Source: Megachile rotundata
Taxonomy: Eukaryota > Arthropoda > Insecta > Hymenoptera > Megachilidae
Assembly: GCF_050947335.1 (NCBI RefSeq)
Contig: NW_027473848.1
Coordinates: forward strand, 62,001-126,000
Reading direction: 5' to 3'
DNA length: 64,000 bases
The notes below the pieces were generated by a model. It searched no databases. It saw only the letters and a program-made list of their open reading frames with translations, and was not told the origin of the DNA. Made by a program: the position numbers and the translations under genes. Positions 1-10,100 of the stretch are shown piece by piece; positions within the stretch are counted from its first letter, which is position 1; each line of letters begins with the position of its first letter.

Positions 1-83
1 GGCTAATAATATGAGTTAGAGTGATAATACTAAGAGTAGTGAGTACAGTAATTCTCATTCTATCGATCATATAAGCATAATAT
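1..83 (+). repeat. Monomer variant A' (exemplar)
   Basis: Variant A' has G at unit position 21 (TTAGAGTGAT), C at 30 (ATACTAAG), C at 46 (GAGTACAG) and A at 57 (TTCTCATTC), which removes the first CpG. It is often followed by a unit starting GGCTAGTAAT. Other copies start near 1,495, 11,538 and 17,265. One subtype has T at position 21 replaced but GAGTTGG at 17-20. It shares the TACTAAGAGTAGTGAG core with variant A and looks like a sister branch of it. Confidence 0.9.
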
Positions 84-249
84 GGCTAGTAATATGAGTT
101 AGATTGATAATAATAAGAGGAATAAGTACAGTATTTGTCGTTCTATCGATCATGTAAGCATAATATGGCTAATAATACGAGTTAGATTGATAATAATAAG
201 AGTAATGAGTATAGTAATTGTAGATCTATCGATCATTTAAGCATAATAT

Positions 250-332
250 GGCTAATAATATGAGTTAGATTGATAATAATAACAGTAATAAGTATAGTAA
301 TTGTCGTTCTATCGATAATATAATCATAATAT
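250..332 (+). repeat. Monomer variant D (exemplar), carries the palindrome TATCGATA
   Basis: Variant D has C at position 34 (AATAACAG) and A at 68, changing TATCGATCAT to TATCGATAAT. This loses GATC but creates the perfect 8-bp palindrome TATCGATA. Ends vary between ATAATC, ATAAGC, ATAACC and ACAACC. One subtype has TATAGATA (near 477, 21,391, 24,462 and 51,597) and another TATCAATA (near 4,711), both losing the palindrome and the CpG. Confidence 0.9.
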
Positions 333-415
333 GGCTAATAATATGAGTTAGATTGATAATACTAAGAGTAGTGAGTATAGTAATTCTCGTTCTATCGATC
401 ATATAAGCATAATAT
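333..415 (+). repeat. Monomer variant A (exemplar)
   Basis: Variant A carries C at position 30, G at 39 and G at 41, giving ATACTAAGAGTAGTGAG in place of ATAATAAGAGTAATAAG. Most copies have TTCTCG at 52-57; subtypes have TTGTCG, TTCACG or GTTCTCG (G at 51). A-type units recur every two to five units along the array, so the arrangement is not a strict alternating dimer. Confidence 0.9.
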
Positions 416-581
416 GGCTAATAATATGAGTTAGATTGATAATAATAACAGTAATAAGTATAGTAATTGTCGTTCTATAGATAATATAATCATAATATGG
501 CTAATAATATGAGTTAGATTGATAATACTAAGAGTAGTGAGTATAGTAATTGTCGTTCTATCGATCATATAAGCATAATAT

Positions 582-747
582 GGCTAATAATATGAGTTAG
601 ATTGATAATAATAAGAGTAATAAGTATAGTATTTGTCGTTCTATCGATCATGTAAGCATAATATGGCTAATAATACGAGTTAGATTGATAATAATAAGAG
701 TAATGAGTATAGTAATTGTCGTTCTATCGATCATTTAAGCATAATAT
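582..747 (+). repeat. Two-unit module: variant B' followed by a TACGAG unit
   Basis: The first unit (B') has T at position 51 (GTATTTGTCG) and usually G at 71 (CATGTAAGC). The second has C at position 12 (AATACGAG), gaining a CpG and losing the TGA stop seen in other units. The pair recurs many times across the window. When the unit before it also lacks the TAG at 17-19, the pair allows the recurrent 62-codon open frame that appears at eight places. That frame is a by-product of the repeat, not a gene. Confidence 0.85.
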
Positions 748-830
748 GGGTAATAATATGAGTCAGATTGATAATAATAACAGTAATAAGTATAGTAATT
801 GTCGTTCTATCGATAATATAAGCATAATAT
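748..830 (+). repeat. Monomer variant E (exemplar)
   Basis: Variant E starts GGGTAATAATATGAGTCAG, with G at position 3 and C at 17, followed by the AATAACAG core and a D-like TATCGATA end. The preceding unit nearly always ends CATTTAAGCATAATAT, and the following unit is commonly an A with GTAGTTCTCG. This fixed order of neighbours shows that blocks of units, not single units, have been copied. Confidence 0.88.
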
Positions 831-913
831 GGCTAATAATATGAGTTAGATTGATAATACTAAGAGTAGTGAGTATAGTAGTTCTCGTTCTATCGATCAT
901 ATAAGCATAATAT

Positions 914-996
914 GGCTAATAATATGAGTTAGATTGATAATAATAAGAGTAATGAGTATAGTAATTGTAGATCTATCGATCATTTAAGCATAATAT
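914..996 (+). repeat. Monomer variant C (exemplar), carries a BglII site
   Basis: Variant C has G at position 41 (GTAATGAG), TAGATC in place of TCGTTC at 55-60 and T at 71 (CATTTAAGC). The change creates AGATCT (BglII) and removes the first CpG. A subtype reads AATAAAAGTAATGAG (for example near 1,190, 11,233 and 16,960) and so contains AATAAA. C units very often precede the F unit or a D unit. Confidence 0.9.
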
Positions 997-1245
997 GGCT
1001 AATAATATGAGTTAGATTGATAATAATAACAGTAATAAGTATAGTAATTGTCGTTCTATCGATCATATGAACATAATAGGGCTAATAATATCAGTTAGAT
1101 TGATAATACTAAGAGTAGTGAGTATAGTAATTCACGTTCTATCGATCATATAAGCATAATATGGCTAATAATATGAGTTAGATTGATAATAATAAAAGTA
1201 ATGAGTATAGTAATTGTAGATCTATCGATCATTTAAGCATAATAT

Positions 1246-1494
1246 GGCTAATAATATGAGTTAGATTGATAATAGTGAGTGTAATAAGTATAGTGAATGT
1301 CGTTCTATCGATCATATCAGCATAATACGGGTAATAATATGAGTTGGATTGATAATAATAAGAGTAATGAGTATAGTAATTGTAGGTCTATCGATCGTAT
1401 AAGCATAATATGGCTAATAATATGAGTCAGATTCATAATAATAACAGTAATAAGTATAGTAATTGTCGTTCTATCGATCATATAAGCATAATAT
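1246..1494 (+). repeat. F-G-H trimer (first of 22 copies)
   Basis: Three distinctive units always occur in this order. F has AATAGTGAGTGTAATAAG, TAGTGAATG and ends CATATCAGCATAATACGG. G starts GGTAATAATATGAGTTGG and contains TTGTAGGTC. H has GAGTCAGATTCATAATAATA. F units start at 1246, 5064, 10459, 11289, 14277, 16186, 17016, 20004, 22162, 23075, 25233, 27056, 32783, 36352, 38925, 43988, 44818, 47803, 50210, 53198, 55522 and 58095. All spacings are exact multiples of 83 except two that are 3 bp short. G has two subtypes: ATCGATCGTATAAG in 14 copies and ATCGATCATATAAG in 8 (the trimers at 5064, 14277, 20004, 23075, 36352, 47803, 50210 and 55522). Confidence 0.93.
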
Positions 1495-2324
1495 GGCTAA
1501 TAATATGAGTTAGAGTGATAATACTAAGAGTAGTGAGTACAGTAATTCTCATTCTATCGATCATTTAAGCATAATATGGCTAATAATATGAGTTAGATTG
1601 ATAATAATAAGAGTAATAAGTATAGTATTGCCCGTTCTATCGATCATATAAGCATAATATGGCTAATAATACGAGTTAGATTGATAATAGTAAGAGTAAT
1701 AAGTACAGTAATTGTCGTTCTATCGATCATTTAAGCATAATATGGCTATTAATATGAGTTAGATTGATAATAATAAGAGTAATGAGTATAGTAATTGTAG
1801 TTCTATCGATCATATCTGCATAATATGGTTAATAATATGAGTTAGAATGATAATACTAAGAGTAGTGAGTATAGTAGTTCTCGTTCTATCGATCATATAA
1901 GCATAATATGGCTAATAATATGAGTTAGATTGATAATAATAAGAGTAATAAGTATAGTAATTGTCGTTCTATCAATCATATAAGCATAATAAGGCTAATA
2001 ATATGAGTTAGATTGATAATACTAAGAGTAGTGAGTATAGTAATTGTCGTTCTATCGATCATATAAGCATAATATGGCTAATAATATGAGTTAGATTGAT
2101 AATAATAAGAGTAATGAGTATAGTAATTGTAGATCTATCGATCATTTAAGCATAATATGGCTAATAATATGAGTTAGATTGATAATAATAACAGTAATAA
2201 GTATAGTAATAGTCGTTCTATCGATAATATAACCATAATATGGCTAATAATATGAGTTAGATTGATAATACTAAGAGTAGTGAGTATAGTAATTCTCGTT
2301 CTATCGATCATATAAGCATAATAT

Positions 2325-2407
2325 GGCTAATAATATGAGTTAGATTGATAATAATAAGAGTAATAAGTATAGTAATTGTCGTTCTCTCGATCATATAAGC
2401 ATAATAT
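2325..2407 (+). repeat. Monomer variant I (exemplar), loses ATCGAT
   Basis: Variant I is a B unit with C instead of A at position 62, giving GTTCTCTCGATC. The ATCGAT palindrome is lost but GATC and both CpGs stay. It typically sits between an A unit and an A' unit, as here and near 5,620, 6,700, 7,530, 8,360 and 9,270. Confidence 0.88.
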
Positions 2408-3237
2408 GGCTAATAATATGAGTTGGAGTGATAATACTAAGAGTAGTGAGTACAGTAATTCTCATTCTATCGATCATATAAGCATAATATGGCTAGTAAT
2501 ATGAGTTAGATTGATAATAATAAGAGTAATAAGTATAGTATTTGTCGTTCTATCGATCATGTAAGCATAATATGGCTAATAATACGAGTTAGATTGATAA
2601 TAATAAGAGTAATGAGTATAGTAATTGTAGATCTATCGATCATATAAGCATAATATGGCTAATAATATGAGTTAGATTGATAATAATAACAGTAATAAGT
2701 ATAGTAATTGTCGTTCTATCGATAATATAAGCATAATATGGCTAATAATATGAGTTAGATTGATAATACTAAGAGTAGTGAGTATAGTAATTGTCGTTCT
2801 ATCGATCATATAAGCATAATATGGCTAATAATATGAGTTAGATTGATAATAATAAGAGTAATAAGTATAGTATTTGTCGTTCTATCGATCATATAAGCAT
2901 AATATGGCTAATAATACGAGTTAGATTGATAATAATAAGAGTAGTAAGTATAGTAATTGTCGTTCTATCGATCATATAAGCATAATATGGCTAATAATAT
3001 GAGTTAGATTGATAATAATAAGAGTAATAAGTATAGTAATTGTCGTTCTATCGATCATTTAAGCATAATATGGGTAATAATATGAGTCAGATTGATAATA
3101 ATAACAGTAATAAGTATAGTAATTGTCGTTCTATCGATAATATAAGCATAATATGGCTAATAATATGAGTTAGATTGATAATACTAAGAGTAGTGAGTAT
3201 AGTAGTTCTCGTTCTATCGATCATATAAGCATAATAC

Positions 3238-3320
3238 GGCTAATAATGTGAGTTAGATTGATAATAATAAGAGTAATAAGTATAGTAATTGTCGTTCTAC
3301 CGATCATATAAGCATAATAC
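3238..3320 (+). repeat. Monomer variant J (exemplar)
   Basis: Variant J follows a unit ending ATAATAC, starts GGCTAATAATGTGAG (G at position 12 in place of A or T) and has TTCTACCGATC (C at 64), which removes ATCGAT. The GTCGTTCTACCG string is found starting at 3,291, 4,121, 13,334, 19,061, 29,101, 30,014, 35,409, 48,603, 49,267, 53,666 and 54,579, all in register. A further copy near 46,861 has lost one C. Confidence 0.88.
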
Positions 3321-3818
3321 GGCTAATAATATGAGTTAGATTGATAATACTAAGAGTAGTGAGTATAGTAATTCTCGTTCTATCGATCATATAAGCATAA
3401 TATGGCTAATAATATGAGTTAGATTGATAATAATAAGAGTAATGAGTATAGTAATTATAGATCTATCGATCATTTAAGCATAATATGGCTAATAATATGA
3501 GTCAGATTGATAAGAATAACAGTAATAAGTATAGTAATTGTCGTTCTATCGATAATATAAGCATAATATGGCTAATAATATGAGTTAGATTGATAATACT
3601 ATGAGTAGTGAGTATAGTAGTTCTCGTTCTATCGATCATATAAGCATAATATGGCTAATAATATGAGTTAGATTGATAATAATAAGAGTAATAAGTATAG
3701 TAATTGTAGATCTATCGATCATTTAAGCATAATATGGCTAATAATATGAGTTAGATTGATAATAATAACAGTAATAAGTATAGTAATTGTCGTTCTATCG
3801 ATCATTTAAGCATAATAT

Positions 3819-3901
3819 GGCTAATAATATGAGTTAGATTGATAATAATAAGAGTAGTAAGTATAGTAATTGTCGTTCTATCGATCATTTAAGCATAATA
3901 T
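3819..3901 (+). repeat. Hybrid monomer marking a one-unit difference
   Basis: This unit has GAGTAGTAAG (G at 39) together with CATTTAAGC and is followed directly by an E unit. In the copies near 29.63 kb and 54.19 kb the same start belongs to a unit ending CATATAAGC, and one more B unit follows before E. The two have been fused into one here, which explains the step in offset from 25,810 to 25,893 bp. Confidence 0.78.
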
Positions 3902-4814
3902 GGGTAATAATATGAGTCAGATTGATAATAATAACAGTAATAAGTATAGTAATTGTCGTTCTATCGATAATATAAGCATAATATGGCTAATAATATGAGT
4001 TAGATTGATAATACTAAGAGTAGTGAGTATAGTAGTTCTCGTTCTATCGATCATATAAGCATAATACGGCTAATAATGTGAGTTAGATTGATAATAATAA
4101 GAGTAATAAGTATAGTAATTGTCGTTCTACCGATCATATAAGCATAATACGGCTAATAATATGAGTTAGATTGATAATACTAAGAGTAGTGAGTATAGTA
4201 ATTCTCGTTCTATCGATCATATAAGCATAATATGGCTAATAATATGAGTTAGATTGATAATAATAAGAGTAATGAGTATAGTAATTGTAGATCTATCGAT
4301 CATTTAAGCATAATATGGCTAATAATATGAGTCAGATTGATAAGAATAACAGTAATAAGTATAGTAATTGTCGTTCTATCGATAATATAAGCATAATATG
4401 GCTAATAATATGAGTTAGATTGATAATACTATGAGTAGTGAGTATAGTAGTTCTCGTTCTATCGATCATATAAGCATAATATGGCTAATAATATGAGTTA
4501 GATTGATAATAATAAGAGTAATAAGTATAGTAATTGTAGATCTATCGATCATTTAAGCATAATATGGCTAATAATATGAGTTAGATTGATAATAATAACA
4601 GTAATAAGTATAGTAATTGTCGTTCTATCGATCATTTAAGCATAATATGGGTAATAATATGAGTCAGATTGATAATAATAACAGTAATAAGTATAGTAAT
4701 TGTCGTTCTATCAATAATATAAGCATAATATGGCTAATAATATGAGTTAGATTGATAATACTAAGAGTAGTGAGTATAGTAGTTCTCGTTCTATCGATCA
4801 TATAAGCATAATAT

Positions 4815-4897
4815 GGCTAATAATATGAGTTAGATTGATAATAATAAGAGTAATAAGTATAGTAATTGTCGTTCTATCGATCATATAAGCATAATAT
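4815..4897 (+). repeat. Representative monomer (variant B) with unit anatomy
   Basis: This unit matches the commonest form. Bases 1-3 are GGC. Bases 4-51 read as sixteen triplets dominated by TAA-like words (TAA TAA TAT GAG TTA GAT TGA TAA TAA TAA GAG TAA TAA GTA TAG TAA). Bases 52-70 (TTGTCGTTCTATCGATCAT) are more complex and hold both CpG dinucleotides, the palindrome ATCGAT (ClaI site) and an overlapping GATC. Bases 71-83 (ATAAGCATAATAT) lead into the next GGCT. Variation concentrates at positions 19, 21, 30, 34, 39, 41, 46, 51, 54-58, 68 and 71. The choice of base 1 is arbitrary, since a tandem repeat has no natural start. Confidence 0.95.
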
Positions 4898-4979
4898 GGC
4901 TAATAATATGAGTTAGATTGATAATACTAAGAGCAGTGAGTATAGTAATTCTCGTTCTATCGATCATATAAGCATAATA

Positions 4980-6640
4980 TGGCTAATAATATGAGTTAGA
5001 TTGATAATAATAAGAGTAATGAGTATAGTAATTGTAGATCTATCGATCATTTAAGCATAATATGGCTAATAATATGAGTTAGATTGATAATAGTGAGTGT
5101 AATAAGTATAGTGAATGTCGTTCTATCGATCATATCAGCATAATACGGGTAATAATATGAGTTGGATTGATAATAATAAGAGTAATGAGTATAGTAATTG
5201 TAGGTCTATCGATCATATAAGCATAATATGGCTAATAATATGAGTCAGATTCATAATAATAACAGTAATAAGTATAGTAATTGTCGTTCTATCGATCATA
5301 TAAGCATAATATGGCTAATAATATGAGTTAGAGTGATAATACTAAGAGTAGTGAGTACAGTAATTCTCATTCTATCGATCATTTAAGCATAATATGGCTA
5401 ATAATATGAGTTAGATTGATAATAATAACAGTAATAAGTATAGTAATTGTCGTTCTATCGATAATACAACCATAATATGGCTAATAATATGAGTTACATT
5501 GATAATACTAAGAGTAGTGAGTATAGTAATTCTCGTTCTATCGATCATATAAGCATAATATGGCTAATAATATGAGTTAGATTGATAATAATAAGAGTAA
5601 TAAGTATAGTAATTGTCGTTCTCTCGATCATATAAGCATAATATGGCTAATAATATGAGTTGGAGTGATAATACCAAGAGTAGTGAGTACAGTAATTCTC
5701 ATTCTATCGATCATATAAGCATAATATTGCTAATAATATGAGTTAGATTGATAATAATAAGAGTAATAAGTATAGTAATTGTCGTTCTATCGATAATATA
5801 ATCATAATATGGCTAATAATATGAGTTAGATTGATAATACTAAGAGTAGTGAGTATAGTAATTGTCGTTCTATCGATCATATAAGCATAATATGGCTAAT
5901 AATATGAGTTATATTGATAATAATAAGAGTAATAAGTATAGTATTTGTCGTTCTATCGATCATGTAAGCATAATATGGCTAATAATACGAGTTAGATTGA
6001 TAATAATAAGAGTAATGAGTATAGTAATTGTCGTTCTATCGATCATTTAAGCATAATATGGGTAATAATATGAGTCAGATTGATAATAATAACAGTAATA
6101 AGTATAGTAATTGTCGTTCTATCGATAATATAAGCATAATATGGCTAATAATATGAGTTAGATTGATAATACTAAGAGTAGTGAGTATAGTAGTTCTCGT
6201 TCTATCGATCATATAAGCATAATATGGCTAATAATATGAGTTAGATTGATAATAATAAGAGTAATAAGTATAGTAATTGTCGTTCTATCGATCATTTAAG
6301 CATAATATGGGTAATAATATGAGTTAGATTGATAATACTAAGAGTAGTGAGTATAGTAATTCTCGTTCTATCGATCATATAAGCATAATATGGCTAATAA
6401 TATGAGTTAGATTGATAATAATAAGAGTAATGAGTATAGTAATTGTAGTTCTATCGATCATTTAAGCATAGTATGGCTAATAATATGAGTTAGATTGATA
6501 ATAATAACAGTAATAAGTATAGTAATTGTCGTTCTATCGATAATATAACCATAATACGGCTAATAATATGAGTTAGATTGATAATACTAAGAGTAGTGAG
6601 TATAGTAATTCTCGTTCTATCGATCATATAAGCATAATAT
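4980..6640. repeat. Duplicated block: copy at about 32,700-34,360 (334-unit offset)
   Basis: Offset is 27,719 bp (334 units less the 3-bp deletion at 26,150). The F unit (5,064 and 32,783) and the GAGTTATATTG variant (near 5,905 and 33,625) align. Relative to the first copy, the second half of the window carries 23 extra units (about 1.9 kb, near 30.9-32.75 kb) between this block and the previous one. Confidence 0.8.
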
Positions 6641-7139
6641 GGCTAATAATATGAGTTAGATTGATAATAATAAGAGTAATAAGTATAGTAATTGTCGTTC
6701 TCTCGATCATATAAGCATAATATGGCTAATAATATGAGTTAGAGTGATAATACTAAGAGTAGTGAGTACAGTAATTCTCATTCTATCTATCATATAAGCA
6801 TAATATGGCTAGTAATATGAGTTAGATTGATAATAATAAGAGTAATAAGTATAGTATTTGTCGTTCTATCGATCATGTAAGCATAATATGGCTAATAATA
6901 CGAGTTAGATTGATAATAATAAGAGTAATGAGTATAGTAATTGTAGATCTATCGATCATTTAAGCATAATATGGCTAATAATATGAGTTAGATTGATAAT
7001 AATAACAGTAATAAGTATAGTAATTGTCGTTCTATCGATAATATAATCATAATATGGCTAATAATATGAGTTAGATTGATAATACTAAGAGTAGTGAGTA
7101 TAGTAATTCTCGTTCTATCGATCATATAAGCATAATATG
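5780..7139. repeat. Duplicated block: copy at about 61,716-63,082
   Basis: Offset is 55,936 bp at GAGTTATATTG, and the rare TCTATCTATCAT change near 6,785 has a counterpart near 62,726. The block ends at a GGCCAATAATATGAG unit at 7,139 and 63,082. The first copy has no small indels, while the second has five net insertions totalling 7 bp, so the pair gives an internal control for the indel cluster at the end of the window. Confidence 0.82.
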
Positions 7140-10100
7140 GCCAATAATATGAGTCAGATTCATAATAATAACAGTAATAAGTATAGTAATTGTCGTTCCA
7201 TCGATCATATAAGCATAATATGGCTAATAATATGAGTTAGAGTGATAATACTAAGAGTAGTGAGTACAGTAATTCTCATTCTATCGATCATTTAAGCATA
7301 ATATGGCTAATAATATGAGTTAGATTGATAATAATAACAGTAATAAGTATAGTAATTGTCGTTCTATCGATAATACAACCATAATATGGCTAATAATATG
7401 AGTTACATTGATAATACTAAGAGTAGTGAGTATAGTACTTCTCGTTCTATCGATCATATAAGCATAATATGGCTAATAATATGAGTTAGATTGATAATAA
7501 TAAGAGTAATAAGTATAGTAATTGTCGTTCTCTCGATCATATAAGCATAATATGGCAAATAATATGAGTTGGAGTGATAATACTAAGAGTAGTGAGTACA
7601 GTAATTCTCATTCTATCGATCATATAAGCATAATATTGCTAATAATATGAGTTAGATTGATAATAATAAGAGTAATAAGTATAGTAATTGTCGTTCTATC
7701 GATCATATAAGCATAATAAGGCTAATAATATGAGTTAGATTGATAATACTAAGAGTAGTGAGTATAGTAATTGTCGTTCTATCGATCATATAAGCATAAT
7801 ATGGCTAATAATATGAGTTAGATTGATAATAATAAGAGTAATGAGTATAGTAATTGTAGTTCTATCGATCATTTAAGCATAATATGGCTAATAATATGAG
7901 TTAGATTGATAATAATAAGAGTAATAAGTATAGTAATTGTCGTTCTATCGATAATATAACCATAGTACGGCTAATAATATGAGTTAGATTGATAATACTA
8001 AGAGCAGTGAGTATAGTAATTCTCGTTCTATCGATCATATAAGCATAATATGGCTAATAATATGAGTTAGATTGATAATAATAAGAGTAATGGGTATAGT
8101 AATTGTAGATCTATCGATCATTTAAGCATAATATGGCTAATAATATGAGTTAGATTGATAATAATAACAGTAATAAGTATAGTAATTGTCGTTCTATCGA
8201 TAATATAACCATAATATGGCTAATAATATGAGTTAGTTTGATAATACTAAGAGTAGTGAGTATAGTAATTCTCGTTCTATCGATCATATAAGCATAATAT
8301 GGCTAATAATATGAGTTAGATTGATAATAATAAGAGTAATAAGTATAGTAATTGTCGTTCTCTCGATCATATAAGCATAATATGGCTAATAATATGAGTT
8401 AGAGTGATAATACTAAGAGTAGTGAGTACAGTAATTCTCATTCTATCGATCATATAAGCATAATATGGCTAATAATATGAGTTAGATTGATAATAATAAC
8501 AGTAATAAGTATAGTAATTGTCGTTCTATCGATAATATAAGCATAATATGGCTAATAATATGAGTTAGATTGATAATACTAAGAGTAGTGAGTATAGTAA
8601 TTGTCGTTCTATCGATCATATAAGCATAATATGGCTAATAATATGAGTTAGATTGATAATAATAAGAGTAATAAGTATAGTATTTGTCGTTCTATCGATC
8701 ATATAAGCATAATATGGCTAATAATACGAGTTAGATTGATAATAATAAGAGTAGTAAGTATAGTAATTGTCGTTCTATCGATCATTTAAGCATAATATGG
8801 CTATTAATATGAGTTAGATTGATAATACTAAGAGTAGTGAGTATAGTAATTCTCGTTCTATCGATCATATAAGCATAATATGGCTAATAATATGAGTTAG
8901 ATTGATAATACTAAGAGTAGTGAGTATAGTAATTGTCGTTCTATCGATCATATAAGCATAATATGGCTAATAATATGAGTTAGATTGATAATAATAAGAG
9001 TAATGAGTATAGTAATTGTAGATCTATCGATCATTTATGCATAATATGGCTAATAATATGAGTTAGATTGATAATAATAACAGTAATAAGTATAGTAATT
9101 GTCGTTCTATCGATAATATAACCATAATATGGCTAATAATATGAGTTAGATTGATAATACTAAGAGTAGTGAGTATAGTAATTCTCGTTCTATCGATCAT
9201 ATAAGCATAATATGGCTAATAATATGAGTTAGATTGATAATAATAAGAGTAATAAGTATAGTAATTGTCGTTCTCTCGATCATATAAGCATAATATGGCT
9301 AATAATATGAGTTAGAGTGATAATACTAAGAGTAGTGAGTACAGTAATTCTCATTCTATCGATCATATAAGCATAATATGGCTAGTAATATGAGTTAGAT
9401 TGATAATAATAAGAGTAATAAGTATAGTATTTGTCGTTCTATCGATCATGTAAGCATAATATGGCTAATAATACGAGTTAGATTGATAATAATAAGAGTA
9501 ATGAGTATAGTAATTGTAGATCTATCGATCATTTAAGCATAATATGGCTAATAATATGAGTTAGATTGATAATAATAACAGTAATAAGTATAGTAATTGT
9601 CGTTCTATCGATAATATAAGCATAATATGGCTAATAATATGAGTTAGATTGATAATACTAAGAGTAGTGAGTATAGTAATTCTCGTTCTATCGATCATAT
9701 AAGCATGATATGGCTAATAATATGAGTTAGATTGATAATAATAAGAGTAATAAGTATAGTAATTGTCGTTCTATCGATCATATAAGCATAATAAGGCTAA
9801 TAATATGAGTTAGATTGATAATACTAAGAGTAGTGAGTATAGTAATTCTCGTTCTATCGATCATATAAGCATAATATGGCTAATAATATGAGTTAGATTG
9901 ATAATAATAAGAGTAATGAGTATAGTAATTGTAGATCTATCGATCATTTAAGCATAATATGGCTAATAATATGAGTTAGATTGATAATAATAACAGTAAT
10001 AAGTATAGTAATTGTCGTTCTATCGATCATTTAAGCATAATATGGGTAATAATATGAGTCAGATTGATAATAATAACAGTAATAAGTATAGTAATTGTCG

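Larger units (their letters stand above)
1..1938. repeat. Duplicated block: copy at 23,988-25,925 (289-unit offset)
   Basis: Rare variants occur in both copies at an exact offset of 23,987 bp: AAGAGGAATAAG near 113 and 24,100, CATATGAACATAATAGG at 1,064 and 25,051, and ATTGCCCG at 1,627 and 25,614. The blocks part company near 1,938, where one copy continues with a B unit and the other with an A unit. Boundaries were read by eye. Confidence 0.85.
280..5030. repeat. Duplicated block: copy at about 26,090-30,925
   Basis: Offset is 25,810 bp (311 units minus a 3-bp deletion at 26,150), rising to 25,893 after one whole-unit difference near 3.82 kb. Shared markers include TATCAATCATA at 1,971 and 27,781, the F unit at 1,246 and 27,056, and J at 3,291 and 29,101, then at 4,121 and 30,014. 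The blocks diverge near 5,030, where the later copy has GTAGTTC instead of GTAGATC and continues differently. The overlap with the previous block arises because 24.3-25.9 kb and 26.1-27.75 kb are themselves 22-unit tandem copies. Confidence 0.82.

Noticed and set aside
52..70. CENP-B box in the 3' part of the unit
   Set aside because: The known box needs the pattern TTCG, four bases, A, two bases, CGGG. The unit has TCGTTCTATCGATC but no CGGG in the right place, so there is no match.
70..83. TATA-like box (CATATAAGC) in each unit
   Set aside because: The sequence is 76% AT and such matches are expected by chance. No downstream gene or start element supports a promoter.
66..86. Hairpin from CATAT and ATATG arms around AAGCATA
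   Set aside because: The arms are only five AT-rich base pairs and occur in every unit, so a stable or specific structure is not supported.
1163..1245. AATAAA polyadenylation signal in the AATAAAAGTAATGAG subtype of variant C
   Set aside because: It arises by a single G-to-A change in the TAA-rich core and recurs only as part of copied blocks. There is no transcript or gene upstream.
5862..6050. A 62-residue ORF repeated at eight positions, possible small gene family
   Set aside because: It starts at TTG inside the repeat, spans parts of three units in different relative frames, has no ribosome binding or promoter context, and exists only where two stop codons of the unit happen to be altered. 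Its identity between copies comes from block duplication.
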